DNA of 64,000 bases from Sphaerochaetaceae bacterium (GTDB lineage: Bacteria; Spirochaetota; Spirochaetia; Sphaerochaetales; Sphaerochaetaceae). A program made the position numbers and the translations under genes. This document shows positions 24,985 to 33,078 of the stretch, piece after piece (positions within the stretch are counted from its first letter, which is position 1; each line of letters starts with the position of its first letter). The stretch covers positions 1 to 64,000 of the forward strand of contig JAKSPE010000001.1 of assembly GCA_024405015.1 (NCBI GenBank), in the 5' to 3' direction. The notes under the pieces are model-generated. The model ran no database searches. It worked only from the letters and a program-made list of their open reading frames with translations, and was not told where the DNA came from.

Positions 24985-26177
24985 CACAGATTCTCCCTTC
25001 CGAAATCGCCAAGCAGCATTGCCTCGCCTTTATGGAGCAACTGGATGCAAGTGATCTCGGACGCGCTCTCATGGTCAAAGGGCATGGCCGCATGTTCGGC
25101 ATTCTCGTGTGCACCGATGGAACAATCTACAAAGCATTCTCCGGCGAATTGGAAGGCTCCTACACCGCTGACGGCTTTGTACCACCTGTGTTTGATGTCT
25201 CATCCATGAGTACCCTACTCAAGCGCTATGACACTCTGATCAAGAGCGCAGAAGGCAGCACCAGAGAGATTTCACAAAAGGCTTGGAGCGAAGTCAAAGA
25301 CCAGTACATATTCACATGTCACGATGGCTCGAAGGCTGTCTTGTCCGACATTTTTCCAAATGCTCCTGCAGGAACAGGTGACTGTTGTGCACCAAGACTC
25401 TTAAGCTATGCATACCTGAACAAAAAACGCCCACTGTCGCTTTGCGAGTTTTTCTACGGCGATGGATCTCATCCGCACAAGAGCTTTCACGGCCCTTGCG
25501 ATGCACGCTGCAAGCCGATTCTTCCGACCATCGTCGGTCTTGATATCCTGTACCAGGACTCTGACATCGTTGTGGTGAACAAGCCAAGTGGCATGCTCAG
25601 CATCGAAGGTCGAGGACCAGACAAACAGGATTGTGTCGCCTCTCGAGTCCGTAGTCTCTTTGACGGTTGTATCCAGCAGCCGTGCATCCATCGCCTGGAC
25701 CAGGCCACAAGCGGACTTCTGGTGTTGGGCCTTACCAAGAAGGCACACGACATTTTGTCGCTGGATTTCGAGCAGCATCGGGTACACAAGGAGTATGAGG
25801 CACTGGTCGATGGCCTTATCCTCGAGACAAGCGGCACCATAGAGCTTCCGATTCGTCTGGATACCGATAACCGACCGCACCAGATCGTCGACTTTGAGCA
25901 AGGAAAGAAAGCTGTCACCGACTGGACGCGAATCAAGATTGAAAACCGCTTTGGCAAAAAGTGCACACGCCTGAAACTGGAGCCAAGAACAGGTCGCACC
26001 CATCAGCTTCGAGTCCACTGCGCCTCAGGACTTGGATGTCCGATTCACGGCGATGCCTTGTATGGCACTGCCCCAAATGAAAAATACCCTCGCCTGATGC
26101 TACAGGCGAAGGTACTTGAATTTGAACATCCGATGACAAAGGTTCCGATGCGCTTTGAGCTGGAACCTGAGTTCTGA
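24981..26177 (+). CDS. RluA-family pseudouridine synthase with N-terminal extension
   Basis: The 398-residue protein has the RluA catalytic motif HRLDQATSGLLVL with the catalytic Asp, followed by EYEALVDG and RTGRTHQLRVH. The first ~200 residues form the extension found in long RluA proteins (GDCCAPRLLSYAYLNKKRPLSLCEFFYGD), probably a targeting domain. It isomerises specific uridines in 23S rRNA or tRNA; the exact site is not readable. Translation is coupled to the MATE gene through the ATGA overlap at 24981-24984. Its stop abuts the stop of the convergent XRE gene with no gap. Confidence 0.88.
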   Translation: MTQILPSEIAKQHCLAFMEQLDASDLGRALMVKGHGRMFGILVCTDGTIYKAFSGELEGSYTADGFVPPVFDVSSMSTLLKRYDTLIKSAEGSTREISQKAWSEVKDQYIFTCHDGSKAVLSDIFPNAPAGTGDCCAPRLLSYAYLNKKRPLSLCEFFYGDGSHPHKSFHGPCDARCKPILPTIVGLDILYQDSDIVVVNKPSGMLSIEGRGPDKQDCVASRVRSLFDGCIQQPCIHRLDQATSGLLVLGLTKKAHDILSLDFEQHRVHKEYEALVDGLILETSGTIELPIRLDTDNRPHQIVDFEQGKKAVTDWTRIKIENRFGKKCTRLKLEPRTGRTHQLRVHCASGLGCPIHGDALYGTAPNEKYPRLMLQAKVLEFEHPMTKVPMRFELEPEF

Positions 26178-27185
26178 TCATTTTCCTCTCTTTCCGGAAA
26201 TCACTCTTCCAAGAGCCTCAATGGCAGGATAGGCAACGGCTGCTACAGGCCAGATGATCCATGTTCTTCCCCAGCGACCAGTGAGAAAGCTAAGACCAAG
26301 ATACAGAGCGGTGATGATGCTCCAGTAGATACCGGAAAGTTCGGAGGACTCTTCCTCCTTGCGTTTTTTCTCTGGAGTGTGGTCTCTGTCCTGCAGCAGA
26401 ATCTCAAAGCTGTTCATGATGACATTGGACTCGACAATGATGTAGGTTGCCACAGCCACGATGGCAAGCATGACACCGACCATGCAGATGATCATGAAAT
26501 CTGAGGTCTCAAGCACAGCAACCAGAATCAATGGAAGTGCACACAGAATGTACATGATAACCGAGAGGGTCACTTTGCGATTATGGGTATCCTGATAGGC
26601 AGAACGATGCTCCTTCACAATACCAGAGACACCATAAGCGGTCTCAAGTTCTTCGTCTTCAAAGTCAACATAATCGATTTTACGTCTTCCCTCTGAGAGA
26701 ATGACGAACACACCACCTGCAATCAGCACAAACAGCATGGCAAGACCCATGAAGATGGCAATGCTCTCGGACACGTGCACAAAGCCCTCTTCGACTCCGC
26801 CTGCAAGCAGAATCAGAAGAACCGGACTTAAGATGAACATGGAAACACCCAGGGCAAGCTTTGGCGCTCTACGTCGCTCCGACTCCATGAAAGCGTTGGC
26901 CTCTTCTAGACTCACCTTTCTGACATCAGAGTCCCGCTCGGTCTCCTGGCTTTCATATAAAGTCTTCTCAGGTCTTTCCTGTGGCTCCATATCATCTTTT
27001 AACAGATAGTCGGTACTCACATTGAAGATCTCTGCCATGAGAACAATCTTCTGAAGGTCTGGGATGCTCTGTGCACCTTCCCACTTGGAGACAGACTGTC
27101 TTGAGACACCCAGCTTCTCTGCGAGGTCTTCCTGTGACCAACCGTTCTTCTTTCTCTCGTTTATGATCTTATCGGCAAGTATCAT
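26178..27185 (-). CDS. XRE regulator with C-terminal membrane domain
   Basis: The 335-residue protein has an XRE helix-turn-helix at residues about 5-60 (WSQEDLAEKLGVSRQSVSKWE), a linker, then six hydrophobic segments in two or three hairpins. This is the common Firmicutes/spirochaete type of membrane-tethered XRE protein; the stimulus is unknown. ATG 27185 is chosen over a GTG two codons upstream because AAGGAG lies five bases before it and the GTG overlaps that site. A smaller protein of the same design is encoded at 28841-29428. Confidence 0.82.
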   Translation of the reverse strand: MILADKIINERKKNGWSQEDLAEKLGVSRQSVSKWEGAQSIPDLQKIVLMAEIFNVSTDYLLKDDMEPQERPEKTLYESQETERDSDVRKVSLEEANAFMESERRRAPKLALGVSMFILSPVLLILLAGGVEEGFVHVSESIAIFMGLAMLFVLIAGGVFVILSEGRRKIDYVDFEDEELETAYGVSGIVKEHRSAYQDTHNRKVTLSVIMYILCALPLILVAVLETSDFMIICMVGVMLAIVAVATYIIVESNVIMNSFEILLQDRDHTPEKKRKEEESSELSGIYWSIITALYLGLSFLTGRWGRTWIIWPVAAVAYPAIEALGRVISGKRGK

Positions 27186-27341
27186 ATTCACTCCTTGAGG
27201 CTCTGTCAGAACCTGCGTTTTGCGTTTGATTTACGTTGCCAATTATCCGAAAAGTCTGGTTGGCAGACCACCAACTGTACTTGGAAGTTTGTCAACCAGC
27301 GGTTGCATTTTCACAAAAATCGCGCAATTGGTGCATTCAAA

Positions 27342-28241
27342 TCAACATTTTGCAGGTTTCACAGGAATCCAGATCTGACTTTCGTAGTCAGCATCATCCG
27401 GACCGCCTTCTTCTGTATAATACTCCAGATTGAAGCCTGCTGAAAGCTCCCAATCAGGATTTCCTGGAAGCCACTGCTGGAAGATCTTGGTATTGATGCT
27501 CTGAAGTGCTCCAGGAAGCGGACCCTTACATCGGAACTTTGCCCATGTAAGAGCCGGAACCTCAAATACCCGCATGTCGCTCGGAACTTCTCCGCCCTTG
27601 TAAAGACCTGCGACCATGTAGTCAAAGTCGCTCTCTCGGTCCTCTTCAATGCACACGCCAAAGGAACCGATGTTGTTCTCTGTCACAGCCTTCTGAGTCT
27701 CGCCCTGTGGCCAGTCTGGCTTATCACAGTACGGAAGCACATACTTCTGATACACTTCGTCCCAGAACTTTGGGATCATCTCATAGGAATTCTCAAAGGA
27801 AAAACGCCTGTTCCAACCGATTACCTTGAAACTGTCCATCTTCTCGATCACATAATCCATCTTGTCACCTCCACTGATTGAGACTTGGATTGTCAGAGGA
27901 AGGAATACAGTCATCTTAGAGCTGTCCTTCCTAAGCTGTGTAGGTGTCACACCATGGAAGCGGGAAAAGGCCTTTGTGAAGCTTTCTGGCGTTTCATAGC
28001 CATACTTGAGCGCAATGTCTATGATTTTCTGGCTTGTGTTCAAAAGATCAAGCGCAGCGCAGTAGAGACGTCTGTTTCGGACATACTCACTTGGCGTGTA
28101 GCCAGTAAGCGTCTGAAAACCTTTCTGCAGGTAAAGCGGGGAAATGGCGACCTCTTGTGCGACCTTTGTCAGCACATCCTCGTCCCACAGATTCTCCTCG
28201 ATCACCTCAACTGTCTTTCTGATGCTCTCAAGCCACTTCAT
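27342..28241 (-). CDS. AraC-family regulator with GyrI-like effector domain
   Basis: The 299-residue protein has two helix-turn-helix units in residues 1-105 (TKVAQEVAISPLYLQKGFQTLTG and DIALKYGYETPESFTKAFSRFHG). It also has a GyrI/Rob-like small-molecule-binding domain from about 125 to the end (MDYVIEKMDSFKVIGWNRRF). Such proteins sense drugs or other small hydrophobic ligands and activate stress genes. AAAGGGG precedes ATG 28241. The target is unknown; the MATE pump at 23.6 kb is one possibility by function only. Confidence 0.87.
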   Translation of the reverse strand: MKWLESIRKTVEVIEENLWDEDVLTKVAQEVAISPLYLQKGFQTLTGYTPSEYVRNRRLYCAALDLLNTSQKIIDIALKYGYETPESFTKAFSRFHGVTPTQLRKDSSKMTVFLPLTIQVSISGGDKMDYVIEKMDSFKVIGWNRRFSFENSYEMIPKFWDEVYQKYVLPYCDKPDWPQGETQKAVTENNIGSFGVCIEEDRESDFDYMVAGLYKGGEVPSDMRVFEVPALTWAKFRCKGPLPGALQSINTKIFQQWLPGNPDWELSAGFNLEYYTEEGGPDDADYESQIWIPVKPAKC

Positions 28242-28342
28242 GCAAAACCCCTTTCACTTACTTTACCGTCTGAAACCTACGAAAGCAAGGATAGTGGCTT
28301 TTCCCATGAAGTTCCTGTCATTTTCAGAGAAGTTCTGTCCGC

Positions 28343-28573
28343 TCAAGATTTCTCGATATCCTTTCCACAGAACTGGCAGTATTTACCGAGACTTTTTCCC
28401 AAAAGCTTTCCACAGTGAGGACAGCGATTGAACAGAAAATGAGGAATCAAACTGGAAACAGCAATAACGGCACCAACGAAAAAGAGAGGTTCCCAGACAT
28501 AGGCGCAAAGCATTGTAAGCATACCTATAACAAGAAGCATGGCTGAAAGATGTTGGGCTTTCCTTGGAGTCAT
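28343..28573 (-). CDS. small membrane protein with C-terminal zinc ribbon
   Basis: The 76-residue product from ATG 28573 has two hydrophobic helices (about 10-45) and a C-terminal zinc ribbon CPHC...CQFC. AAGGAA lies upstream. It overlaps the preceding gene by ATGA, so translation is coupled. Together with the 93-residue protein it forms a pair of related membrane/zinc-ribbon proteins behind an XRE gene. No function is known. Confidence 0.65.
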   Translation of the reverse strand: MTPRKAQHLSAMLLVIGMLTMLCAYVWEPLFFVGAVIAVSSLIPHFLFNRCPHCGKLLGKSLGKYCQFCGKDIEKS

Positions 28574-28851
28574 TGTTTTTCCTTCAACTTTACGCCACAG
28601 TGTGGACAATAGTTGGATCTGCCAAATAGTTTTCCACCACATGCAGGACACTTGGCATACATAGTCACATTGATGAAGCAACAGAAAAATGTACAAACAG
28701 CAAAAAATGATGCCACATATACCAGAGTCTGGATATCATAATTCCCGCAAATGAAGTTGATGCCTACGGCAAGCCACAAAACGAGAAAGAATGAAAACGA
28801 GACCCATTGGATGATTGAAAGAACTTTTTTCACCTTCATGTTACGATTCAT
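28570..28851 (-). CDS. small membrane protein with C-terminal zinc ribbon
   Basis: The 93-residue product from ATG 28851 has two hydrophobic helices (about 12-60) and a terminal zinc ribbon CPACGGKLFGRSNYCPHCG. It starts inside the last codons of the XRE gene and ends overlapping the next start, so three genes are translationally chained. It is a paralogue in layout of the 76-residue protein that follows. No function is known. Confidence 0.65.
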   Translation of the reverse strand: MNRNMKVKKVLSIIQWVSFSFFLVLWLAVGINFICGNYDIQTLVYVASFFAVCTFFCCFINVTMYAKCPACGGKLFGRSNYCPHCGVKLKEKQ

Positions 28852-29428
28852 TATACTTATCCCGTCTCTTTCTGAAAAGGAAAATCCCCACAACAACCAG
28901 AAGAACTGCAAATGCAATCCAGCCCAATAGCATTGAGAATGTCATAACAGAATGTCCGTTTCCAGGCGCAGGAACAGATTCAGAAATGACCTCGCCATCC
29001 TCCGATACCACAGAGAAACTTGCAGAGACCCGAACCGCCTTCGGATCAACAGAATACACAATGACAGAAAGAATGGTCATGACAACAATCAGGGCGAACA
29101 GAATTGCCACTGCAATGAAGACTTTCTTCACAATCCCCAAGATCCTCTCATTGTTGCGATTACGTCTTGCAATCTGCTCATTGATGGCAGCAAGTGCATT
29201 TGCCAGAGCCTTGTCGTCTGTAGGCTTTTCCTCTTCTGGCCTCCCCAGAAGCTGAGACACCGATACCTCAAGAGCATCTGCAATGCGACACAAGGCATCA
29301 GCATCAGGAACTGCCATACCAGTCTCCCACTTGGATACAGTCTGTCTGACCACATGGATCTTCTCTGCAAAGGCTTCTTGTGTAAGCCCCTTCTCTTTTC
29401 TGATTCTAGCGATGTTTTCACCTAACAT
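28841..29428 (-). CDS. XRE regulator with two membrane segments
   Basis: The 195-residue protein from ATG 29428 has an XRE helix-turn-helix (LTQEAFAEKIHVVRQTVSKWE, about 16-36), a linker, then two membrane helices (VFIAVAILFALIVVMTIL and MLLGWIAFAVLLVVVGIF) with a ~40-residue external loop between them. GAGGAG lies seven bases before this ATG; longer in-frame starts lack support. It heads a three-gene operon. A GCAACGAA palindrome and a TATAAT-like element lie upstream. Confidence 0.78.
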   Translation of the reverse strand: MLGENIARIRKEKGLTQEAFAEKIHVVRQTVSKWETGMAVPDADALCRIADALEVSVSQLLGRPEEEKPTDDKALANALAAINEQIARRNRNNERILGIVKKVFIAVAILFALIVVMTILSVIVYSVDPKAVRVSASFSVVSEDGEVISESVPAPGNGHSVMTFSMLLGWIAFAVLLVVVGIFLFRKRRDKYNES

Positions 29429-29478
29429 AACGGTTCTCCTCATGGCAACATCGTAGGAAGATGCAGCATTGCACTCCA

Positions 29479-29513
29479 GCAACGAACGGCGACATTTTGC
29501 ACTTATTCGTTGC
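29479..29513 (-). promoter_or_regulatory. operator-like palindrome before the XRE operon
   Basis: GCAACGAA (29479-29486) and TTCGTTGC (29506-29513) form a perfect 8-bp inverted repeat with a 19-bp spacer. It lies between a minus-strand TATAAT and the XRE start codon, a position suited to autorepression. Confidence 0.5.
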
Positions 29514-29568
29514 ATTTGCAGAATAAACCAAACTTTATCTTTATTATACCACCCCAAATTTCAATTTC

Positions 29569-29609
29569 ATTCCCAAGATTTTCAATAATTAATTCCCAAG
29601 ATTTTCAAT
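29569..29609. repeat. 18-bp direct repeat
   Basis: ATTCCCAAGATTTTCAAT occurs at 29569-29586 and 29592-29609, a 23-bp period. It lies upstream of the acetyltransferase-like pair and could be a binding-site array or a scar of insertion. Confidence 0.6.
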
Positions 29610-29842
29610 TTCCATCTAATCCATCATTCCTGACTTGGTAAAAATCCGAACCCACGAATTGTTTTTGGTGTTTTGATTAAGTGCTCCCAGACCAATACTG
29701 CAGGCAAGAACAGGTCAACTGAAATAACCTTGGAGTAATGATTGACTCTTCCTACTGATTCATCAACATTGTACTGTTTTGAAAAGAAATATAAATGATA
29801 ATCGCGTTGCTTTGTGTTATACTATAGACAGGAGGGATTCGA

Positions 29843-30388
29843 ATGATCTGTGTTTGGATAGATGAAATGACTCCGTGTCTGAAAGATGCAAAGACAGGAG
29901 AGATAATCCCTACTGAAGTAATCAGAGTTGTCAGGAAATCTTTCCTAAGCAAGTACAACAAAGAAAACGGTTGGTATGTTGACTGGGATAAACTATTGGA
30001 TGACTGCGAAATATATGCTCTTGTTATCAAGGGAACAGTAGATATCCAAGGGTTGATTGCTATTGAGAAAGATGAAGGTTCCAAAGCCATATATGTTTCT
30101 TGGATGGTTGCTGCCCCACAAAATAACAAAGAACTTACTTCCGAAATCAAGAACATGGGAGTAGGTGGACATTTGTTTGCCATTGCCGCTGATAAATCTT
30201 GTGAATATGGGTACGAAGGTTATCTTTACGGCTTTGCTGCAAATGAAATTCTTCTTAAACACTATGCGCATGCATTTGGAGCAATGCACATTGGGATTCG
30301 TCACCCTTTCCATTTTATGATTGACGATAAAGCTGCGAAAACAATCAGAGAGGTTTATGACTATGAATGGACAGATGCAAAAGTATAA
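29843..30388 (+). CDS. GNAT-like acetyltransferase
   Basis: The 181-residue protein shows a GNAT-like pattern: a central strand pair (LIAIEKDEGSKAIYVSWMV), a motif-A-like glycine loop (MGVGGHLFAIAADKSCEYGYEGYLYGFAANE) that would bind acetyl-CoA, and a C-terminal FGAMHIG strand. The assignment rests on this pattern only. GGAGG precedes the ATG and TATACT lies 20 bases upstream. The next gene overlaps its 3' end by 32 bases, so the two form a tight unit. The surrounding DNA is AT-rich, and a terminator follows. A toxin-antitoxin-like or anti-phage role is possible but unproven. Confidence 0.6.
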   Translation: MICVWIDEMTPCLKDAKTGEIIPTEVIRVVRKSFLSKYNKENGWYVDWDKLLDDCEIYALVIKGTVDIQGLIAIEKDEGSKAIYVSWMVAAPQNNKELTSEIKNMGVGGHLFAIAADKSCEYGYEGYLYGFAANEILLKHYAHAFGAMHIGIRHPFHFMIDDKAAKTIREVYDYEWTDAKV

Positions 30389-30545
30389 GGACAGTCTATC
30401 CAAGACTCCTGGTCCTATCCTCCTCAAGGATATGCCTTCAGTATCGATTGATTACAGAGGTCTTGTAAAATATGCCAAAGCAAAGGGTGTAGAACCCGGT
30501 TCTTTGTCGAAAGAAGAAAAAGCTAAATTCTGCACTAACAACTAA
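30357..30545 (+). CDS. small partner protein of the acetyltransferase-like gene
   Basis: The 62-residue protein (MTMNGQMQKYKDSLSKTP, ending KEEKAKFCTNN) is basic and soluble with a short conserved core SIDYRGLVKYAKAKGV. AGAGG lies three bases before ATG 30357; ATG 30363 is the alternative. Its overlap with the 3' end of the upstream frame suggests coupled translation at matched amounts. I believe similar small proteins accompany such acetyltransferases in gut bacteria, but I cannot name the family. Confidence 0.6.
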   Translation: MTMNGQMQKYKDSLSKTPGPILLKDMPSVSIDYRGLVKYAKAKGVEPGSLSKEEKAKFCTNN

Positions 30546-30652
30546 TGAGCCCATGTGGTTTTGATATCAATTCTTCGCACTGGTCCAACTATGTTTTGAA
30601 TTGCAATTCCGAAACGGTACAGATTCAGTGACTTTTATGCTGTTTTGAGGGG

Positions 30653-30757
30653 ACCTCTATCGGAAATATCCTTTGATTTGATTATTATATTCATAGAGGT
30701 CGACAAGCCTGATGCCAATTGGAGGCTAACAGAGTACTTGTCGACCTCTTTCTTTGT
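30653..30757 (+). terminator. terminator with an upstream competing arm
   Basis: AGAGGTCGACAAG (30695-30707) and CTTGTCGACCTCT (30737-30749) form a perfect 13-bp stem followed by TTCTTTG. ACCTCTAT (30653-30660) is also perfectly complementary to ATAGAGGT (30693-30700), which overlaps the left arm. The two pairings exclude each other, as in attenuators. Confidence 0.55.
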
Positions 30758-30822
30758 ATCATTGACATAACGCAACATCACTCGATGCGGTTTGGTAACA
30801 GTTTTGGAAACATTTAAGACAT

Positions 30823-30862
30823 AAAAAAATGCTAACCCCTTGATTTCAAAGAAGCTAGCATT
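30823..30862 (-). terminator. Rho-independent terminator after tRNA-Leu
   Basis: On the minus strand AATGCTAGC pairs with GTTAGCATT (one G-T pair). A T-run follows directly. It lies 10 bases past the tRNA. Confidence 0.75.
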
Positions 30863-30872
30863 ATCTAAACAG

Positions 30873-30955
30873 TACCGGAGACGGGACTCGAACCCGAACG
30901 CCATTGCTGACACCAGATTTTGAGTCTAGCGCGTCTACCATTCCGCCACTCCGGC
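30873..30955 (-). tRNA. tRNA-Leu (anticodon CAA)
   Basis: The 83-nt tRNA has a long variable arm as expected for leucine. The acceptor arms are GCCGGAG/CTCCGGT, the anticodon loop is CTCAAAA, and the T-arm has GGGTTCGAGTCCC. It reads UUG. CCA is not encoded. Confidence 0.92.
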
Positions 30956-30976
30956 ATTCCTTTTCAGGACTTTGTA

Positions 30977-31005
30977 AAAGTACCATACCAGGCAGTGATA
31001 GTCAA
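30977..31005 (-). promoter_or_regulatory. tRNA-Leu promoter
   Basis: On the minus strand, TTGACT (31000-31005) and TACTTT (30977-30982) have a 17-bp spacer and point at the tRNA gene. Confidence 0.65.
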
Positions 31006-31018
31006 TTGGTGCAATTGA

Positions 31019-31046
31019 TTGAATTTAATCCCATTTGGTCTATAAT
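31019..31046 (+). promoter_or_regulatory. promoter of the alpha/beta hydrolase gene
   Basis: TTGAAT (31019-31024) and consensus TATAAT (31041-31046) have a 16-bp spacer. AGGGGA (31053-31058) is the ribosome-binding site for ATG 31067. Confidence 0.7.
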
Positions 31047-31066
31047 CCATTTAGGGGAAGCACATA

Positions 31067-32038
31067 ATGGCACATAGCATCAGAAACAGGGACATGAAAG
31101 GGGAACTCAGATTCATGGGTACAGCCGTACGCACCATCCTTCCCTACTACAAAGACAGTACCTTCTTTCTTTTCAACAGAATCATCAGAACATTTCTGAT
31201 CGGCAGAAAACCTCGTGGGCTATCCTGCAAAAGGGTCTCGATCCAGAGAGAAGATGGCAGCCTGATGGACATTGTCATCTATGGACCAAAAGAGAAGCCG
31301 CAGGCAGCACCTGGAATCCTTTGGATCCATGGCGGTGGTTACTGCATAGGGGCACCAGATCAGGACATCATGACAATCCTAGAGTTCATTGAGCAAAGCG
31401 GCTGCACCGTTGTTGCCCCTTATTACACACTTGCAACGGAAAAACCGTATCCTGCCGCCTTGGAGGACTGCTATCTTGCACTTAAATGGATGGTCACAAA
31501 TAGCACAGAACTTGGGATTTCCAATGATCAGATCATGGTTGCAGGTTCCAGTGCAGGTGGAGGCCTAACCGAAGCGCTTTGCATCTATGCACGAGACAAA
31601 GGTGAAATCTCCATCGCCTTTCAGATGCCTCTTTACCCGATGCTCGATGACAGAATGCTCACAGCCTCTTCACAGAACAATGATGCTCCGGTTTGGAACA
31701 CAAAATCCAACATCAATGCATGGAAGATGTATCTCCAAGACCTCTATCAGGCCAGTGACGTTCCACCCTATGCTGCCCCAGGACGACTTGAGAACTTTGA
31801 AGGTCTTCCTCCAGCTTACACCTTTGTCGGTAGCATTGAGCCATTCTTGGATGAGACTCTTACATTCATAGAAAGGCTGAAGGCCGCTGGAGTCGAGGCA
31901 AGCTGTGATGTCTATGAAGGTGCCTATCATGGTTTTGACGTTCTGTGTTCCCACAGCAAAGTCGCAAGACTTGCGCACAAGAACCTTCTTGAGCACTTTC
32001 GCTATGCCTGCGACAACTACAGAGCCAAGCAGAACTGA
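31067..32038 (+). CDS. alpha/beta hydrolase of the hormone-sensitive-lipase group
   Basis: The 323-residue protein has the HSL/esterase signatures: oxyanion loop HGGGYCIGAP, nucleophile elbow GSSAGGG with the catalytic Ser, Asp in VGSIEPFLDET and His in YHGFDV. It would hydrolyse short acyl esters. An N-terminal segment with FFLFNRIIRTFLIG may associate with membranes, but no cleavable signal is obvious. It has its own promoter and is monocistronic. The substrate is unknown. Confidence 0.87.
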   Translation: MAHSIRNRDMKGELRFMGTAVRTILPYYKDSTFFLFNRIIRTFLIGRKPRGLSCKRVSIQREDGSLMDIVIYGPKEKPQAAPGILWIHGGGYCIGAPDQDIMTILEFIEQSGCTVVAPYYTLATEKPYPAALEDCYLALKWMVTNSTELGISNDQIMVAGSSAGGGLTEALCIYARDKGEISIAFQMPLYPMLDDRMLTASSQNNDAPVWNTKSNINAWKMYLQDLYQASDVPPYAAPGRLENFEGLPPAYTFVGSIEPFLDETLTFIERLKAAGVEASCDVYEGAYHGFDVLCSHSKVARLAHKNLLEHFRYACDNYRAKQN

Positions 32039-32192
32039 AACTTACTTCATGCCTCATTTCCTGAGACAATTAATGATTGTCATGGCCGCCATAGTTTCCC
32101 ACTAGCAATCTGTGTTGTTTTGTGTTGCCTGTAGCATCTGTTCAATCTGTGTCATCTGTTCACTCTGTATCACCAAACACCTTGTGAACCAT

Positions 32193-32220
32193 AAAGAAAA
32201 GGAGCGGCTTTCACCGCTCC
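32193..32220 (-). terminator. terminator of the kdg operon
   Basis: A 7-bp GC-rich stem GGAGCGG/CCGCTCC with a 6-base loop is followed on the minus strand by TTTTCTTT. It lies 22 bases past the last gene's stop. Confidence 0.88.
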
Positions 32221-32242
32221 CCTATACCAGATCAAATCAGAC

Positions 32243-33052
32243 TCATGGCTGCTTTCCGATGTAGGCAAGAATACCACCATCGACGTAGAGGACCTGACCG
32301 TTGACAAAGTCAGAAGCATCAGAAGCAAGGAACAGAGCTGGACCGGAAAGGTCTTCTGGTGTTCCCCAGCGCTCTGCTGGAGTCTTTGCAACAATGAAGC
32401 TGTCAAATGGATGGCGGCTTCCGTCAGCCTGACGCTCTCTGAGAGGAGCTGTCTGAGGTGTTGCAATGTAACCTGGGCCAAGACCATTACACTGGATGTT
32501 GTACTTACCATACTCGGAGCAGATGTTTCTTGTGAGCATCTTCAGACCACCCTTTGCTGCAGCATAGGCGCTGACGGTCTCGCGACCAAGCTCACTCATC
32601 ATAGAGCAGATGTTGATGATCTTTCCCTTGCGCTTTTCAATCATGGCAGGAAGAACAGCCTTGGACACGATGAATGCAGCTGTGAGGTCAATATCGATGA
32701 CCTGTCTGAAGTCAGCAGCTGACATCTCTGTCATTGGGATTCTCTTGATGATACCTGCATTATTGACGAGGATATCGACAGTCTGTCCGAAATCCTTCTC
32801 AATCTGAGAAAGTGTGTCATAGACCTGCTTCTCATCTGTCACATCACAGATGTATCCGCGGACGTCAGTGACGCCGTCCTTAGCATATTCAGCAAGAGCC
32901 TTGTCCAGACCTTCCTGATGTCTGCAGTTGAAAGCGATCTTTGCACCAGCCTTTGCATAGCACAGGGCAATGGCATAACCGATTCCATAGGAAGCACCTG
33001 TAACCCAGGCAAGCTTTCCTTCCAAACTGAATCTCTTCAGATTATCGTTCAT
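32243..33052 (-). CDS. SDR oxidoreductase, gluconate 5-dehydrogenase/KduD-like
   Basis: The 269-residue short-chain dehydrogenase has the cofactor loop TGASYGIG (19-26), NNAG, and the catalytic YAAAK. The sequence most resembles gluconate 5-dehydrogenases and 2-deoxy-D-gluconate 3-dehydrogenases (KduD), which interconvert keto-uronate intermediates. Its place at the end of an operon with KDG kinase, KDPG aldolase and an IclR regulator supports a step feeding 2-keto-3-deoxygluconate. AAGGAG lies before the ATG. The exact substrate is inferred from context. Confidence 0.82.
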   Translation of the reverse strand: MNDNLKRFSLEGKLAWVTGASYGIGYAIALCYAKAGAKIAFNCRHQEGLDKALAEYAKDGVTDVRGYICDVTDEKQVYDTLSQIEKDFGQTVDILVNNAGIIKRIPMTEMSAADFRQVIDIDLTAAFIVSKAVLPAMIEKRKGKIINICSMMSELGRETVSAYAAAKGGLKMLTRNICSEYGKYNIQCNGLGPGYIATPQTAPLRERQADGSRHPFDSFIVAKTPAERWGTPEDLSGPALFLASDASDFVNGQVLYVDGGILAYIGKQP

Positions 33053-33078
33053 TCGTTTTTCTCCTTAATATCGTCAAA

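Larger units (their letters stand above)
29429..29842. other. 414-bp AT-rich gap with operator-like and direct repeats
   Basis: No gene is supported. The gap contains the GCAACGAA palindrome (29479-29513), a TATAAT on the minus strand facing the XRE gene, and an 18-bp direct repeat (29569-29609). The lower GC suggests that the adjacent acetyltransferase-like pair is acquired DNA. Confidence 0.5.

Noticed and set aside
23782..24987. A 401-codon frame antisense to the MATE gene.
   Set aside because: It is low-complexity, rich in Asp, Gly and His, and opposite a clear membrane transporter, so it is a shadow frame.
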